From an uncultured Bacilli bacterium (GTDB lineage Bacteria; Bacillota_I; Bacilli_A; RFN20; CAG-826), in NCBI GenBank assembly GCA_934725985.1, contig CAKVCX010000001.1, positions 124,001-188,000 of the forward strand: 64,000 nucleotides of DNA, written 5' to 3'. This document shows positions 16,298-25,306 of the stretch, in pieces. The first letter of the stretch is position 1; each line of letters begins with the position of its first letter. Under the pieces are notes generated by a model. The model was not told where the DNA came from and made no database searches. It worked only from the letters and a program-made list of their open reading frames with translations. Both the position numbers and the translations under genes were made by a program.

Positions 16298-17088
16298 TTC
16301 AATTTATCAAGAAATAAGTTTTCTTTTTTATTGGCTAAAACATAGCCGTTACGGTTATAAACATCGACACGGTTATACTTCATTTTTTGCCCATTGGGTT
16401 CGACCATGACCCCACCGGCTTCGCTTAAAATCAAATCTCCAGCCGCCACATCCCATTCTTTAGTTCCGGAAGAAAGGCGCAAAAAGAAATCAGCTTTGCC
16501 TTCAGCAATACGGCAAAACTTTAAAGCCGAGCCCAAAGGTTTGATATTTCCTTCAAATAAAGCTTGGTTCTTCTTGTAAAAGGCTGCTTCCTTATTATTA
16601 AAAAAAGAAATGGATCTAACCGCTTTTAAAGGCGGGTTAGTTTTTGAGACATGAATTTTACTAAGATTACCATCTTTATCTAATTTATAAGCCCCTTGCC
16701 CTTTAATTGCATAGAATGTTTCCTCTAAAATTGGAACATTTATGACACCTAATACAATTTCATGATTATGGCAAAGGGCAACATTTGTACAAAATTCACC
16801 GTTCCTAGAAACAAATTCCTTTGTTCCATCAACCGGATCGACAATCCAAATATCTTCTTCCTTTAATCTTTCTTTCGTATCTATTGATTCTTCTGTTAAG
16901 AAACCAATATTAGGGAAGGCGCTGCCTAATTCTTTTCTAATTAATTCATCGGATTTCTTGTCGGCTTTTGTTACAGGTGAATTATCGGATTTAATCTCCA
17001 CTTCGAAATTTGTTGCATAAATTTCCTTGATAACCTTTTCAGCATCTTTTACGGCTTTTAAGACAGCTTTTAGTTCTAATTCGTACAT
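16294..17088 (-). CDS. cysQ: 3'(2'),5'-bisphosphate nucleotidase CysQ-like
   Basis: This inositol-monophosphatase-family enzyme removes phosphate from pAp or related compounds. The 264-residue protein has the metal motifs EES (about 67-69), DPVDGTKEF (about 83-91) and WDVAAGDLILSEAGG (about 212-226), in the CysQ arrangement. It has the ribosome site AGAGGA. It lies 13 nt from the next upstream gene nrnA, whose product also degrades pAp, so the two probably form one transcription unit. Substrate assignment between pAp and other bisphosphates is by family only. Confidence 0.85.
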   Translation of the reverse strand: MYELELKAVLKAVKDAEKVIKEIYATNFEVEIKSDNSPVTKADKKSDELIRKELGSAFPNIGFLTEESIDTKERLKEEDIWIVDPVDGTKEFVSRNGEFCTNVALCHNHEIVLGVINVPILEETFYAIKGQGAYKLDKDGNLSKIHVSKTNPPLKAVRSISFFNNKEAAFYKKNQALFEGNIKPLGSALKFCRIAEGKADFFLRLSSGTKEWDVAAGDLILSEAGGVMVEPNGQKMKYNRVDVYNRNGYVLANKKENLFLDKLN

Positions 17089-17101
17089 ATAAATTCCTCT
17101 T

Positions 17102-18058
17102 TTATTTAGTATACGCCGTAAGCTCGTTCATCCTTATTAAAACTTCATTAAAATCAGGATTACTCTTTCCTAAAGTTATGCCTGCGGCAAATTGATGTCC
17201 ACCACCGCCCATTTGTTGAGCAACTTTTATAACCGGATATAGTTTATTAGATCTAAGCTCCACTCTATAAGAACCATCGGGGCTTTCAATGAAATAAACA
17301 TAACTATGGCAAGGGTAAACTCCGGCAATCGTGTTGACTAATTCAGATGCTTCTTCATATGTTAAATCAAAGCCTTTATATTCTTTCTCATTAATAATTA
17401 AATAAGAAACATCGCCATATAATTTTGTCTTAGACTTCATATAGGCCTTAAATGCCTTTATTTCTTTGCTTTCATGATAACAAATATCTAAAATCCTAAC
17501 TGGATCCGCACCTTTTTTAATAAGAGAGGAAGCTATTTCAAATGTATGTTTGCTAGTCCCATGATAAACAAATCTACCGCTATCGGTAACTAAGCCTAAA
17601 TATAATGCCGAACAACATTTTTTATTGATAGGAAACCCATAATTAATCAAAAAATCATAAATAATCTCAGCACAGGCAATCCTATTTTCATCAACGTAAT
17701 AAGGATAAGGAAACTCCTCTCCTTTTTTGTTGATACAATGGTGATCGAATTTAATATATCCCTTACAATTATTTATTAATTTGCTTTCTACTCTTTTTAA
17801 GCAAGAAACATCTACTAAGATTCCTAAATCTAAAGGTTCCTTTATATATGCCTCATTATCCATTTGAGAAATAAAACTATAAAATTGAGGCATCCCAGTG
17901 CCTAAAGCAAATACTTTTTTATTGCTAAACTTCCCCAATATGGCTTCTTTTAAGCCAATTTGAGATCCATAACAATCTCCATCGGGAAGACTATGGCCAA
18001 ATATTCCTATCGTTTTGGCTTTTTCTATTTGTTCATACAATAAATCTAAATCGTTCAT
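17102..18058 (-). CDS. nrnA: DHH/DHHA1 nanoRNase and pAp phosphatase NrnA
   Basis: NrnA degrades 2-5 nt RNAs and converts pAp to AMP. The 318-residue protein has DHH motif I (GHSLPDGDCYGSQ, about 21-33), the Asp motif (ILVDVS), the DHH itself as DHHC (about 126-129), and the C-terminal GGGGHQFAAG substrate motif (about 285-294). The start at 18058 has no ribosome site; a TATTGT box ends 6 nt before it, exactly the spacing of a leaderless transcript. A perfect palindrome TTCTTGGCCAAGAA overlaps the presumed -35 box. Confidence 0.9.
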   Translation of the reverse strand: MNDLDLLYEQIEKAKTIGIFGHSLPDGDCYGSQIGLKEAILGKFSNKKVFALGTGMPQFYSFISQMDNEAYIKEPLDLGILVDVSCLKRVESKLINNCKGYIKFDHHCINKKGEEFPYPYYVDENRIACAEIIYDFLINYGFPINKKCCSALYLGLVTDSGRFVYHGTSKHTFEIASSLIKKGADPVRILDICYHESKEIKAFKAYMKSKTKLYGDVSYLIINEKEYKGFDLTYEEASELVNTIAGVYPCHSYVYFIESPDGSYRVELRSNKLYPVIKVAQQMGGGGHQFAAGITLGKSNPDFNEVLIRMNELTAYTK

Positions 18059-18064
18059 AGAAAT

Positions 18065-18095
18065 ACAATAGGATACATTCTTTCTTGGCCAAGAA
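18065..18095 (-). promoter_or_regulatory. nrnA promoter with palindrome
   Basis: On the minus strand TTGGCC (18087-18092 region) is followed after about 16 nt by TATTGT (18065-18070), 6 nt before the ATG. The palindrome TTCTTGGCCAAGAA occupies 18082-18095 and covers the -35. Confidence 0.5.
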
Positions 18096-18099
18096 CAAA

Positions 18100-18140
18100 C
18101 AAAAAAAGAAAAACAAGCCTATTTGTAAGTAAGCTTGTTT
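18100..18140 (-). terminator. Terminator after the small membrane gene 18143-18412
   Basis: On the minus strand a stem AACAAGC/GCTTGTT with a 14-nt loop is followed by TTTCTTTTTTT. Confidence 0.8.
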
Positions 18141-18142
18141 CT

Positions 18143-18412
18143 TTATTTATTTGAAGTAGAGATACCGCCGTTCTCGCCAAACCAGGCGCTGAAGGAGAAT
18201 ACTTCATTAGTTGTAATGATACTAATTAAATTCATTACCCAAAATACCACCGGAATGACTAGGCCTAAAAGAATATCCCAAAGCAATAAACCGGATTTAT
18301 TAGATAAAACGTCTGCAATAATTCTATAAATCAAAAATAAAACATTTAGAAAAATAGCGATTAAAATCTTAGCTATTCGAGGTAAACCATCAATAAACTT
18401 GCAATATTCCAT
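18143..18412 (-). CDS. Hypothetical small membrane protein
   Basis: The 89-residue protein has two hydrophobic segments (about 14-35 and 44-66) and a polar C-terminus. No family is recognised. It starts 2 nt after the rpoE stop without its own ribosome site, so it is probably made by coupling at the end of the argS-rpoE direction transcript, and it is followed by a terminator. Confidence 0.6.
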   Translation of the reverse strand: MEYCKFIDGLPRIAKILIAIFLNVLFLIYRIIADVLSNKSGLLLWDILLGLVIPVVFWVMNLISIITTNEVFSFSAWFGENGGISTSNK

Positions 18413-18414
18413 AA

Positions 18415-18861
18415 TTAATATTCATTCACTTGTGATTTGGAAAGGCCGACAAGTTCAGCGGCATCATTATCGTGGGGCTTATCTTCGTCTTCTTCATTAG
18501 GATCAACTTCGTCTGAATCTGAGCTCACCAAGCCTTCAACTGATTTGTTATAAGCTTTTTCTTCTGCTAAATCAGCTTCGTCTTCATCTGATTGGTTGAC
18601 ATCGGTATAAACATCATTGACATCGATATGAACTTTATCATAAGTATGGCGAGATCTTAAATCCCAAACGTTGTCTGTTAAGGCAACAAAGCTTCCGCAT
18701 AAGGATAAATCTGTATAAAAATGTCCTATTCTATTGGGAATTTCTTCTTCACTCATTTCTAGTTGTTCAACAACTTTTTTCCATAAATCGGCAAAAGCCA
18801 TCCCGTGTCCTTCTTTTTCAAGAATGTCTTTTGCTACTTCAATCATTGATTCATTCTTCAT
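18415..18861 (-). CDS. rpoE: RNA polymerase delta subunit RpoE
   Basis: Delta is a Firmicute RNA polymerase subunit that speeds enzyme recycling and sharpens promoter response. The 148-residue protein has the N-terminal HARE-HTH domain (about 1-85, with GHGMAFADLWKKV and WDLRSRH) and a strongly acidic Asp/Glu tail. The start is the ATG at 18859-18861 (GAAAGGA upstream); the longer in-frame reading has no such site. It follows argS by 16 nt, an arrangement shared with Bacillus. Confidence 0.9.
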   Translation of the reverse strand: MKNESMIEVAKDILEKEGHGMAFADLWKKVVEQLEMSEEEIPNRIGHFYTDLSLCGSFVALTDNVWDLRSRHTYDKVHIDVNDVYTDVNQSDEDEADLAEEKAYNKSVEGLVSSDSDEVDPNEEDEDKPHDNDAAELVGLSKSQVNEY

Positions 18862-18877
18862 TGTTATTTTCCTTTCA

Positions 18878-20500
18878 TCACATTTTTGTTGGAGCGGATA
18901 CACCAATTAAGGATAGTGCATTACGCAAAACTATCTCACATGCTTTTATAAGCGCAAGCCTAGCCGATGTCAATGGTACATTTTCTCTATCGATAATTCT
19001 AGTGGAAGCGTAATATTCATGTACCAATCCAGCTAAATTATGAATATAAAGAGCCATTTTATATGGAGCTCTCTCCTTAGCGGCAGCTTGGATTTGAATA
19101 GGGAAGTCAGATAGAAGTTTAAGTATAGAAGATTCAATTTGGCTATTTAGCCCTTCACATTTTTCATCTAAAGCAATATCGCTACCAAGATTAAGCAAAC
19201 TAGAGCATCTAGCGTGAGCATATTGGGCATAGAAAACAGGGTTGGCAGAAGATTGTTCCTTTGCTAAATTGTAATTGAAATCAAGATGAGAAGATTGACT
19301 TCTTTCAACAAAAAGATATCTGACTGCATCGACTCCACATTCTCCGACTAATTCCCTATGAGCTATAGCTTTGCCAGTTCTTTTGCTCATTTTAACCTCT
19401 TCGCCATCTTTAAATACCTTAACAACCTGGACCAATTCAACTTCTAATGCAGAAGAAGAATACCCTTTCATCATTAAAGCGCTCTTCATTCTATTTATAT
19501 ATCCATGATGATCGGCACCTAGAACATCGATAAGCAAATCAAAGCCCCTAGACATCTTGTCATAGTGGTAGCAAATATCGGGCATGAAATAAGTATATTG
19601 TCCATTGCTTTTAACAATTGGACGATCTTTATCGTCAAGGAAAGCACTTGTTTTTAAGTACTTTGCCCCATCTTTTTCATAGATATATGGGGATAGTTCT
19701 TTAATAGTATTTTCGATAGTATTGCCTTTTCTAATATCGGATTCATAGGAAAACTTGTCAAACTTAACCCTAAATGCAGCAAGGTCGTTTTTAATCTTAT
19801 TCAATTCGAAATCAATGCCATAACGAATAAAGAAATCATGTGTTTCTTTAGAATCCAAAAGGTATTTATCGCCATATTTCTCTTTTATGGATTTAGCTAT
19901 TTCAATTAAATCAAGGCCATGGTAATCATCGTCCCCCAAATCCAATGGTTCGCCAAAAAGTTCATGATATCTAGCTCTTATAGAATGGCCAAGGTGTTCG
20001 ACTTGATTGCCACAGTCATTTACATAGTATTCTCTTGTTACTTCATAGCCGGCATAATCAAGCAAATTGGCAATGGCATCCCCAATTGCTGCAATTCTAG
20101 TATGACCTAAATGTAAATCTCCAGTTGGGTTTGCCGAAACATATTCAATGTTGATTTTTTTTCCGTTTCTAGCAAGTCTGCCATAAGATTCGTCTTCTTT
20201 TAATATTTTTGATACTACGGCTTGCAAGGCATCTTTCTTCATGAAAAAATTCACAAAGCCAGGACCAGCCACTTCAATTTTTTCTAGTTCATCTAGTTCC
20301 AAACAAGAAGCAATTTTATTTGCCAAATCCCTAGGATTCATACCCATCTTTTTGCAGTATTTCATTGCAGCATTGGTTGAATAATCACCATGAAGAGGAT
20401 CGCGAGACCTTTCAATGACTATGTCTTCTTCTTTTAAAGACAATCCTTCTTTTGCAAAAAAAGAAATAAGCACTTCTTTTAATTTAGTTTCATTACTCAT
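18878..20500 (-). CDS. argS: Arginyl-tRNA synthetase
   Basis: ArgS is a class I synthetase. The 540-residue protein has the N-terminal additional domain, the HIGH-type motif HLGHTR (preceded by ANPTGDL, about 116-128) and the KMSKRTG loop (about 355-361). The start ATG at 20498-20500 has GAAAGGA upstream, and the longer in-frame reading has no ribosome site. It overlaps the ispF stop by 8 nt. It belongs to the ychF-ispF-argS-rpoE transcription unit. Confidence 0.95.
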   Translation of the reverse strand: MSNETKLKEVLISFFAKEGLSLKEEDIVIERSRDPLHGDYSTNAAMKYCKKMGMNPRDLANKIASCLELDELEKIEVAGPGFVNFFMKKDALQAVVSKILKEDESYGRLARNGKKINIEYVSANPTGDLHLGHTRIAAIGDAIANLLDYAGYEVTREYYVNDCGNQVEHLGHSIRARYHELFGEPLDLGDDDYHGLDLIEIAKSIKEKYGDKYLLDSKETHDFFIRYGIDFELNKIKNDLAAFRVKFDKFSYESDIRKGNTIENTIKELSPYIYEKDGAKYLKTSAFLDDKDRPIVKSNGQYTYFMPDICYHYDKMSRGFDLLIDVLGADHHGYINRMKSALMMKGYSSSALEVELVQVVKVFKDGEEVKMSKRTGKAIAHRELVGECGVDAVRYLFVERSQSSHLDFNYNLAKEQSSANPVFYAQYAHARCSSLLNLGSDIALDEKCEGLNSQIESSILKLLSDFPIQIQAAAKERAPYKMALYIHNLAGLVHEYYASTRIIDRENVPLTSARLALIKACEIVLRNALSLIGVSAPTKM

Positions 20501-20984
20501 TGTAAGTCCTTTCCAGCAAGCAAATTGCAACAGCTTTAATAGCTTTATTTTCACCAAGAGAATCAAGCCCCTCATTGGTCATGGCTTGAATATTAATATC
20601 ACTAGCATCGATACATAGAATCGACGATAAACAATTTTTCATCAATGGAATATATGGTTTTAATTTTGGCTTTTCAGCAGTAATGGCAATGTCAATATTC
20701 CCAATCTCATAGCCATCATTTTTTATTAATGAAACTATATGCCTTAATAATTGCTTAGAATCGGCATTTTCAAATGCAGGATCATCAGGCGGAAAATGTA
20801 CTCCTATATCATCTTTCCCACTAGCACCAAGTAAGCTATCCATCAAGGCATGAATTACAACATCGGCATCGCTATGGCCCAGTAGTCCGAGTTCGCTTTC
20901 AATTTCTATCCCGCCTAAAAATAGTTTCCTTCCTTTTACAAGCTTATGGATATCTTCGCCGTAACCAATTTTAAACTTGCTCAT
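20493..20984 (-). CDS. ispF: 2-C-methyl-D-erythritol 2,4-cyclodiphosphate synthase IspF
   Basis: IspF closes the cyclodiphosphate in the MEP pathway. The 163-residue protein has the zinc ligands in GYGEDIHKL (DIH, residues 11-13), the GHSDADVVIHALMDSLLGA block and HFPP, matching family length. It overlaps the ychF stop by 4 nt (ATGA) and the argS start by 8 nt. Its pathway partner IspD lies at 10556-11269. Confidence 0.95.
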   Translation of the reverse strand: MSKFKIGYGEDIHKLVKGRKLFLGGIEIESELGLLGHSDADVVIHALMDSLLGASGKDDIGVHFPPDDPAFENADSKQLLRHIVSLIKNDGYEIGNIDIAITAEKPKLKPYIPLMKNCLSSILCIDASDINIQAMTNEGLDSLGENKAIKAVAICLLERTYNE

Positions 20985-22093
20985 ACATTAAACCTAAAGA
21001 AGACACAATCTCCATCCTTCATTAGATAATCTTTTCCTTCAATTCTTAATTTTCCGGCTTCTTTAACGGCTAATTCGGACCCTAAATCCTTTAAATCGGA
21101 AAAGCTATAGACTTCAGCTTTAATAAATCCTTTTTGAAAATCAGAATGGATGATGCCTGCGCATTCAGGGGCACTCATGCCATTTTTAAAAGTCCAGGCC
21201 CTGCATTCATCACTTCCACAAGTAAAGAAGGTAGATAGATTTAACAATTTATATGAAGCTTTAACTAATTTATCAAGGCCAGATTCATTAGTTCCTAACG
21301 TTTCAAGGAATTCTTCTCTTTCTTTTTTGTCTTGTATCTGAGAAATTTCGTATTCAATTTCACAAGAAACAGGGATACATTGGGCGTTTTCTGAAGCGGC
21401 TATTTTACAAACGGTTTGATAATAGGAACAAGAAGATAAATTTGAATAATCAGAATCGGCCACATTGGCAACATAAATAATCGGCTTTAAAGAAAGCAAA
21501 AAGAAATTCTTTTTTGCATAAGCAAGTTGTTCGTTGGTAAGACCTGTTGCCAATCGAGCTGGTTTACCTTCTTCAAGAACTTTTTGCAAAGGCTTTAATA
21601 TAGCCATTTCATAGATAGCGGTCTTATCTTTTGCGACCCTAGCTTTAATATCTTGCTTGGCGATTCTAGCATTTATTGAATCCAAATCAGCCATGGCCAA
21701 TTCAAGATTAATAGTCTCGATATCTCTAGAAGGATCTATGGAATTATCAACATGAATAATTTCAGAATTATCAAAACAGCGAACCACCTCGCAAATAGCA
21801 TCACATTCTCTAATGGCCGCTAAAAATTGATTGCCTAATCCTTCCCCTTTTGATGCACCTTTTACTAAACCGGCAATATCATAAAACTCAAAAGTAGCGT
21901 TTATTTTTCTTTGAGGATGAAATAAATCCGTTAAATAATCAAGCCTATCGTCTGGAACTGTAACTACACCAGTATTTGGCTTAATGGTAGCGAATGGATA
22001 ATTCGCCGCTTCTACATGAGAATTTGTAATCGCATTGAACAAAGTTGATTTTCCAACATTTGGCAATCCGACAATACCCGCTTTCAATGACAT
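20981..22093 (-). CDS. ychF: Ribosome-binding ATPase YchF
   Basis: YchF is an Obg-family P-loop protein that prefers ATP. The 370-residue protein has the G1 motif GLPNVGKST (8-16), the DIAGLVKGAS switch II, an NVAD segment in place of the usual NVxE, and the C-terminal TGS-like domain (about 290-367). Its promoter contains a perfect dyad between -35 and -10. The ribosome site (TAGG) is weak. It is the first gene of the ychF-ispF-argS-rpoE unit. Confidence 0.93.
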   Translation of the reverse strand: MSLKAGIVGLPNVGKSTLFNAITNSHVEAANYPFATIKPNTGVVTVPDDRLDYLTDLFHPQRKINATFEFYDIAGLVKGASKGEGLGNQFLAAIRECDAICEVVRCFDNSEIIHVDNSIDPSRDIETINLELAMADLDSINARIAKQDIKARVAKDKTAIYEMAILKPLQKVLEEGKPARLATGLTNEQLAYAKKNFFLLSLKPIIYVANVADSDYSNLSSCSYYQTVCKIAASENAQCIPVSCEIEYEISQIQDKKEREEFLETLGTNESGLDKLVKASYKLLNLSTFFTCGSDECRAWTFKNGMSAPECAGIIHSDFQKGFIKAEVYSFSDLKDLGSELAVKEAGKLRIEGKDYLMKDGDCVFFRFNV

Positions 22094-22120
22094 AAATTAA
22101 TAACCTATTTTTGCCTAGGT

Positions 22121-22149
22121 ATTGTACCCCTAGAGTTTAACTCTAGCAA
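22121..22149 (-). promoter_or_regulatory. ychF promoter with dyad in the spacer
   Basis: On the minus strand TTGCTA (22144-22149), 17 nt and TACAAT (22121-22126). A perfect 17-nt dyad CTAGAGTTTAACTCTAG (plus-strand sense, 22130-22146) fills the spacer, so a bound protein would sit between the two boxes. Confidence 0.65.
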
Positions 22150-22160
22150 CTTTTCTTAAT

Positions 22161-22191
22161 AAAGAAAAAGCCTCACAGGTAAAGTGGGGCT
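22161..22191 (-). terminator. Terminator of the cold-shock gene
   Basis: On the minus strand AGCCCCAC/GTGAGGCT, an 8-position stem with one mismatch and a 7-nt loop, is followed by TTTTTC. Confidence 0.75.
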
Positions 22192-22216
22192 ATGAAGTTA
22201 ACTAAACGTTATGTAA

Positions 22217-22426
22217 TTAGTCGACCTTCTTAACGTTCGCAGCGCGTGGGCCACGATCCGACTCTTCAACGTCAAATTCAACATTTTCGCCTTTTTCGGC
22301 AGTTTTGTATTCATTGGCGTCTTTCATGATGAGTGCGGAATAGTGGAAGAAGTAATCACGGTTGTCTTCAGCACGAATAAAACCGTATCCCTTCTCCTTA
22401 TTGAACATTTTAACTGTTCCCTTCAT
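22217..22426 (-). CDS. Cold-shock domain protein
   Basis: The 69-residue protein is a single CspA-type OB fold with the RNA-binding motifs KGYGFI (RNP1, about 12-17) and YFFHYSAL (RNP2 region, where VFVHFSAI is usual). Tyr replacements in RNP2 are a small oddity. The ribosome site AGGAG is 5 nt from the ATG. It is monocistronic with a following terminator, and its 5' leader of about 50 nt may be longer, as is common for csp genes. Confidence 0.92.
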   Translation of the reverse strand: MKGTVKMFNKEKGYGFIRAEDNRDYFFHYSALIMKDANEYKTAEKGENVEFDVEESDRGPRAANVKKVD

Positions 22427-22552
22427 GAGACTCCTAACCTTCCTGATTCCTTATTTCAAGTGAACCGAGTAGTAATATATAACAATTTTTGTATTTTTTC
22501 CATAATTGTTTCTTAATTTGTACCAAAAAAAGTAGTAAGACGAATAAATTTT

Positions 22553-25306
22553 TCATTCACGCTCCCCTTTTTTTGCCAAGAAAAAGGAAATCAAAACATA
22601 AACACTCATACAAATCAGTATCGAAAAAAACGGAACATAGGAAATAGAAAGCGACAGTTTCGATGAAAAACTACTACTAATTATAAAATTGGCAAATAAA
22701 GTCATTGGAACCATTAAAAGCAAAGAAAGAAAGCCGCTTAGAAAGATTAAAATTACACATTTGAAAAAATAAAAATAGAAGTTCTCTTTTTTGGATAAGC
22801 CCAATAAAAGAAAAAATCTACGATTTGAAAAATCATCCTCATAATTAACCACAGAAACAAAACAAAATAATAAAATTGATAAAAATAATATAGCCATGGT
22901 AGAAAAAAGTAATAGAGTTCCAATGTAGGTGGTAGTCTCTTCCATAGATAAGGCTATAAAGGAATCAACATCTAAAAAAGAATATCCTTCTATATTTTTT
23001 TCTAATAACTCTTTCGCTTTTATTAAATCGTTTTGATTATTAAAAAATAAAACTACCCCCGTCTTTTCTAAATTAGCAGAACAAACTTTAAAACAGGAAA
23101 AGAAATACTCTTCGAAAAATGGAGGCGGTGCATAAAAAATCAAATCATCGGATGAAGCCACTCCGCTTACCTTTAATTCATTAATAACCATATTCCTATA
23201 ATATTTATTTTTATCGGAAGAAGATGAAATCTCGTAGGAACAATAAATTGAAGAAGGTTTTCCAAGTTTATCAAACAAACCACTAGACAAAACAATTTCA
23301 TTTAAATCAATAGGAAAATCTCCTTTTTCTAATAGTTTTGGCAAGGAGGAAAATTTAATCTTGTTCTCTAAGCTTGATAATAAAGAGCCAGAATAGACTT
23401 TATCGCTTAATTCTAATGGCAGCATTGCCTCTTCAATTGGTAAAGTAGAAATAGACTCAGATGCATGCTTAATATCTTCATAAGAAGAAGAAAGATAAAA
23501 TTGGGGCAAAAAACCAGAAAATATTGAGGACGTGTCTGCATAAAACCCATTAGTTTGTATAGGCAAATAACCACAAGGAAAAGAGTTTATTAAATTTAAA
23601 CAGTCTTTTGCAAGGGCATTAGAATGATTGCTTTTGTATACATACACCCTAGAAGTAAGGCAAAAAGAAGCATCACAAGCAGAAGTTAAAAACGTATTCG
23701 ACTTAGGCTCAAAAGATAAATCGTTAAATAAGGGATCGTTTTTTATTTTGGAATAAAATCGTTCTTCGTTTTCTAAGTATAAATAAGGAATTTGATACAC
23801 GTATTGTGGATTTTTGTTTTCTTCCTCATTGCTTGGCCTAAACCGCATATGGTCGATGAAAATAGTTTTATTCCAAGTTGAAGAAGAATTAAATAAACAA
23901 GGCAAGGTGGTTTTAACAACTCCTTTTATTGTAAATAGTTCTTGATTATCAAAATCTATGTCTTCATTTTCTACATTTAATAACAAATTAGCTTTATTAG
24001 AAAATAAATAGTTGCCTAAAGAAGAGAATGACCTTTCGATACCTAATTCCAAACATAAAGAATTCATATAGTCGAATGGAAGCCCAAGTATGACTTCGTC
24101 ATCATTGACGCTTTCAATAGCATCAGGAAAAGAGACAAAATCCTTTTCTTTAAACCAAATAAACTCATTAATGTGTCTAGAAGAATAATACGGAAGAGGA
24201 ATAGTTTTATATTTTGTTAATAAATAAATTGAATCATCACTTTTAAATAAAGAGGAAAAATCAAAGTTGAAATGATAACCAAAAGACCGTATCTCTTGCT
24301 TATATGAAGAATAGACTTCCTCAATCCTATTGGTAGGACAAGGAAAAAGAGTTTTTTCTTGAATTTGTTTTTTATTAACCACCAATTGATTAGGCAAGCA
24401 AAAAGAAGAAAGTGACTTTTGTATTTCTGCGCTCATGCCATATTTAACATAACTAGAAAAACCGGCCAAGCAAAGAGATAGAAAGCAAGATGAAAAAGCT
24501 AAGGTAAATCTAAGTTTTCTGCTAATTAAATCATTAAAAGCAATTCTTAATCTAGCAAAAAAAGGCATTGATGGTTTTTCTTTTCTTTTTGGCAAATAAA
24601 AATTAAATGGCGTTTTTAAATCTTCCACATTTTGATAAGAAATAACTTCCTTAATTTTTCTATCTTCAATAGTAAAAATAGAATCGCAGCTTGTCTTTAA
24701 AAGCTTTAAATCATGTGAAGAAACAATAACCAAACACCGTTTAGAATAATCCTTTAATATTTTAAAAACCCTTTTAGCACTATTTTCATCCAAGGAAGCC
24801 GTTGGCTCATCCGCTAAAATTAGAAAAGGAGAATTAGACATAGATATAGATCCTGCAACCCTTTGCTTTTGACCTCCTGATAAATGTTTTACCTTCTTAT
24901 TAGCCAATTCTTTTATGGAAAATAAATTAAGCAAATTAAATCCTTTTTGCCGCTTGATTTCTTTTTTCTCATTAGATAGGCACTCTAACAATAAAGTAGA
25001 GTTTGTTAGAGATGTTTCTTGATTAAGCAATGGATAATCTTGCAAAATTAAACCAATATTACTTGATCTATATTCCCTTCTGCTATTTTCGTCCATCCCT
25101 TTTAATGAAAAATTATTCACCAAAACCGAACCAGTAAAATCATCATCTAGTCCCGCAATTATTCTAAGCAAAGTAGACTTGCCGCACCCAGAAGGCCCGG
25201 TCAAACCAAACATTCCTTTTTTTGGCAAATTCCATGAGGCATCTAGTAAGATAGATTCTGTTTTATATTTTTTGCTTAATTTAGCAATGCGCAGGAAAAA
25301 TTTCAT
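22553..25306 (-). CDS. ABC transporter ATPase-permease fusion, large extracellular domain (second of pair)
   Basis: The 917-residue protein has an N-terminal ABC ATPase (about 1-220: TGPSGCGKST, LSGGQKQR, LADEPTASLD, SSHD), one membrane segment near 265-290, a Ser/Phe-rich extracellular part of roughly 500 residues, and three C-terminal membrane segments (about 815-910) of the FtsX type. This is the MacB layout with the ATPase moved to the front. The residues after LSGGQKQRVA (GSISMS) differ from the usual IARAL. It overlaps its partner by 4 nt. The substrate is unknown; peptide or lipid handling at the cell surface is possible. Confidence 0.8.
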   Translation of the reverse strand: MKFFLRIAKLSKKYKTESILLDASWNLPKKGMFGLTGPSGCGKSTLLRIIAGLDDDFTGSVLVNNFSLKGMDENSRREYRSSNIGLILQDYPLLNQETSLTNSTLLLECLSNEKKEIKRQKGFNLLNLFSIKELANKKVKHLSGGQKQRVAGSISMSNSPFLILADEPTASLDENSAKRVFKILKDYSKRCLVIVSSHDLKLLKTSCDSIFTIEDRKIKEVISYQNVEDLKTPFNFYLPKRKEKPSMPFFARLRIAFNDLISRKLRFTLAFSSCFLSLCLAGFSSYVKYGMSAEIQKSLSSFCLPNQLVVNKKQIQEKTLFPCPTNRIEEVYSSYKQEIRSFGYHFNFDFSSLFKSDDSIYLLTKYKTIPLPYYSSRHINEFIWFKEKDFVSFPDAIESVNDDEVILGLPFDYMNSLCLELGIERSFSSLGNYLFSNKANLLLNVENEDIDFDNQELFTIKGVVKTTLPCLFNSSSTWNKTIFIDHMRFRPSNEEENKNPQYVYQIPYLYLENEERFYSKIKNDPLFNDLSFEPKSNTFLTSACDASFCLTSRVYVYKSNHSNALAKDCLNLINSFPCGYLPIQTNGFYADTSSIFSGFLPQFYLSSSYEDIKHASESISTLPIEEAMLPLELSDKVYSGSLLSSLENKIKFSSLPKLLEKGDFPIDLNEIVLSSGLFDKLGKPSSIYCSYEISSSSDKNKYYRNMVINELKVSGVASSDDLIFYAPPPFFEEYFFSCFKVCSANLEKTGVVLFFNNQNDLIKAKELLEKNIEGYSFLDVDSFIALSMEETTTYIGTLLLFSTMAILFLSILLFCFVSVVNYEDDFSNRRFFLLLGLSKKENFYFYFFKCVILIFLSGFLSLLLMVPMTLFANFIISSSFSSKLSLSISYVPFFSILICMSVYVLISFFLAKKGERE

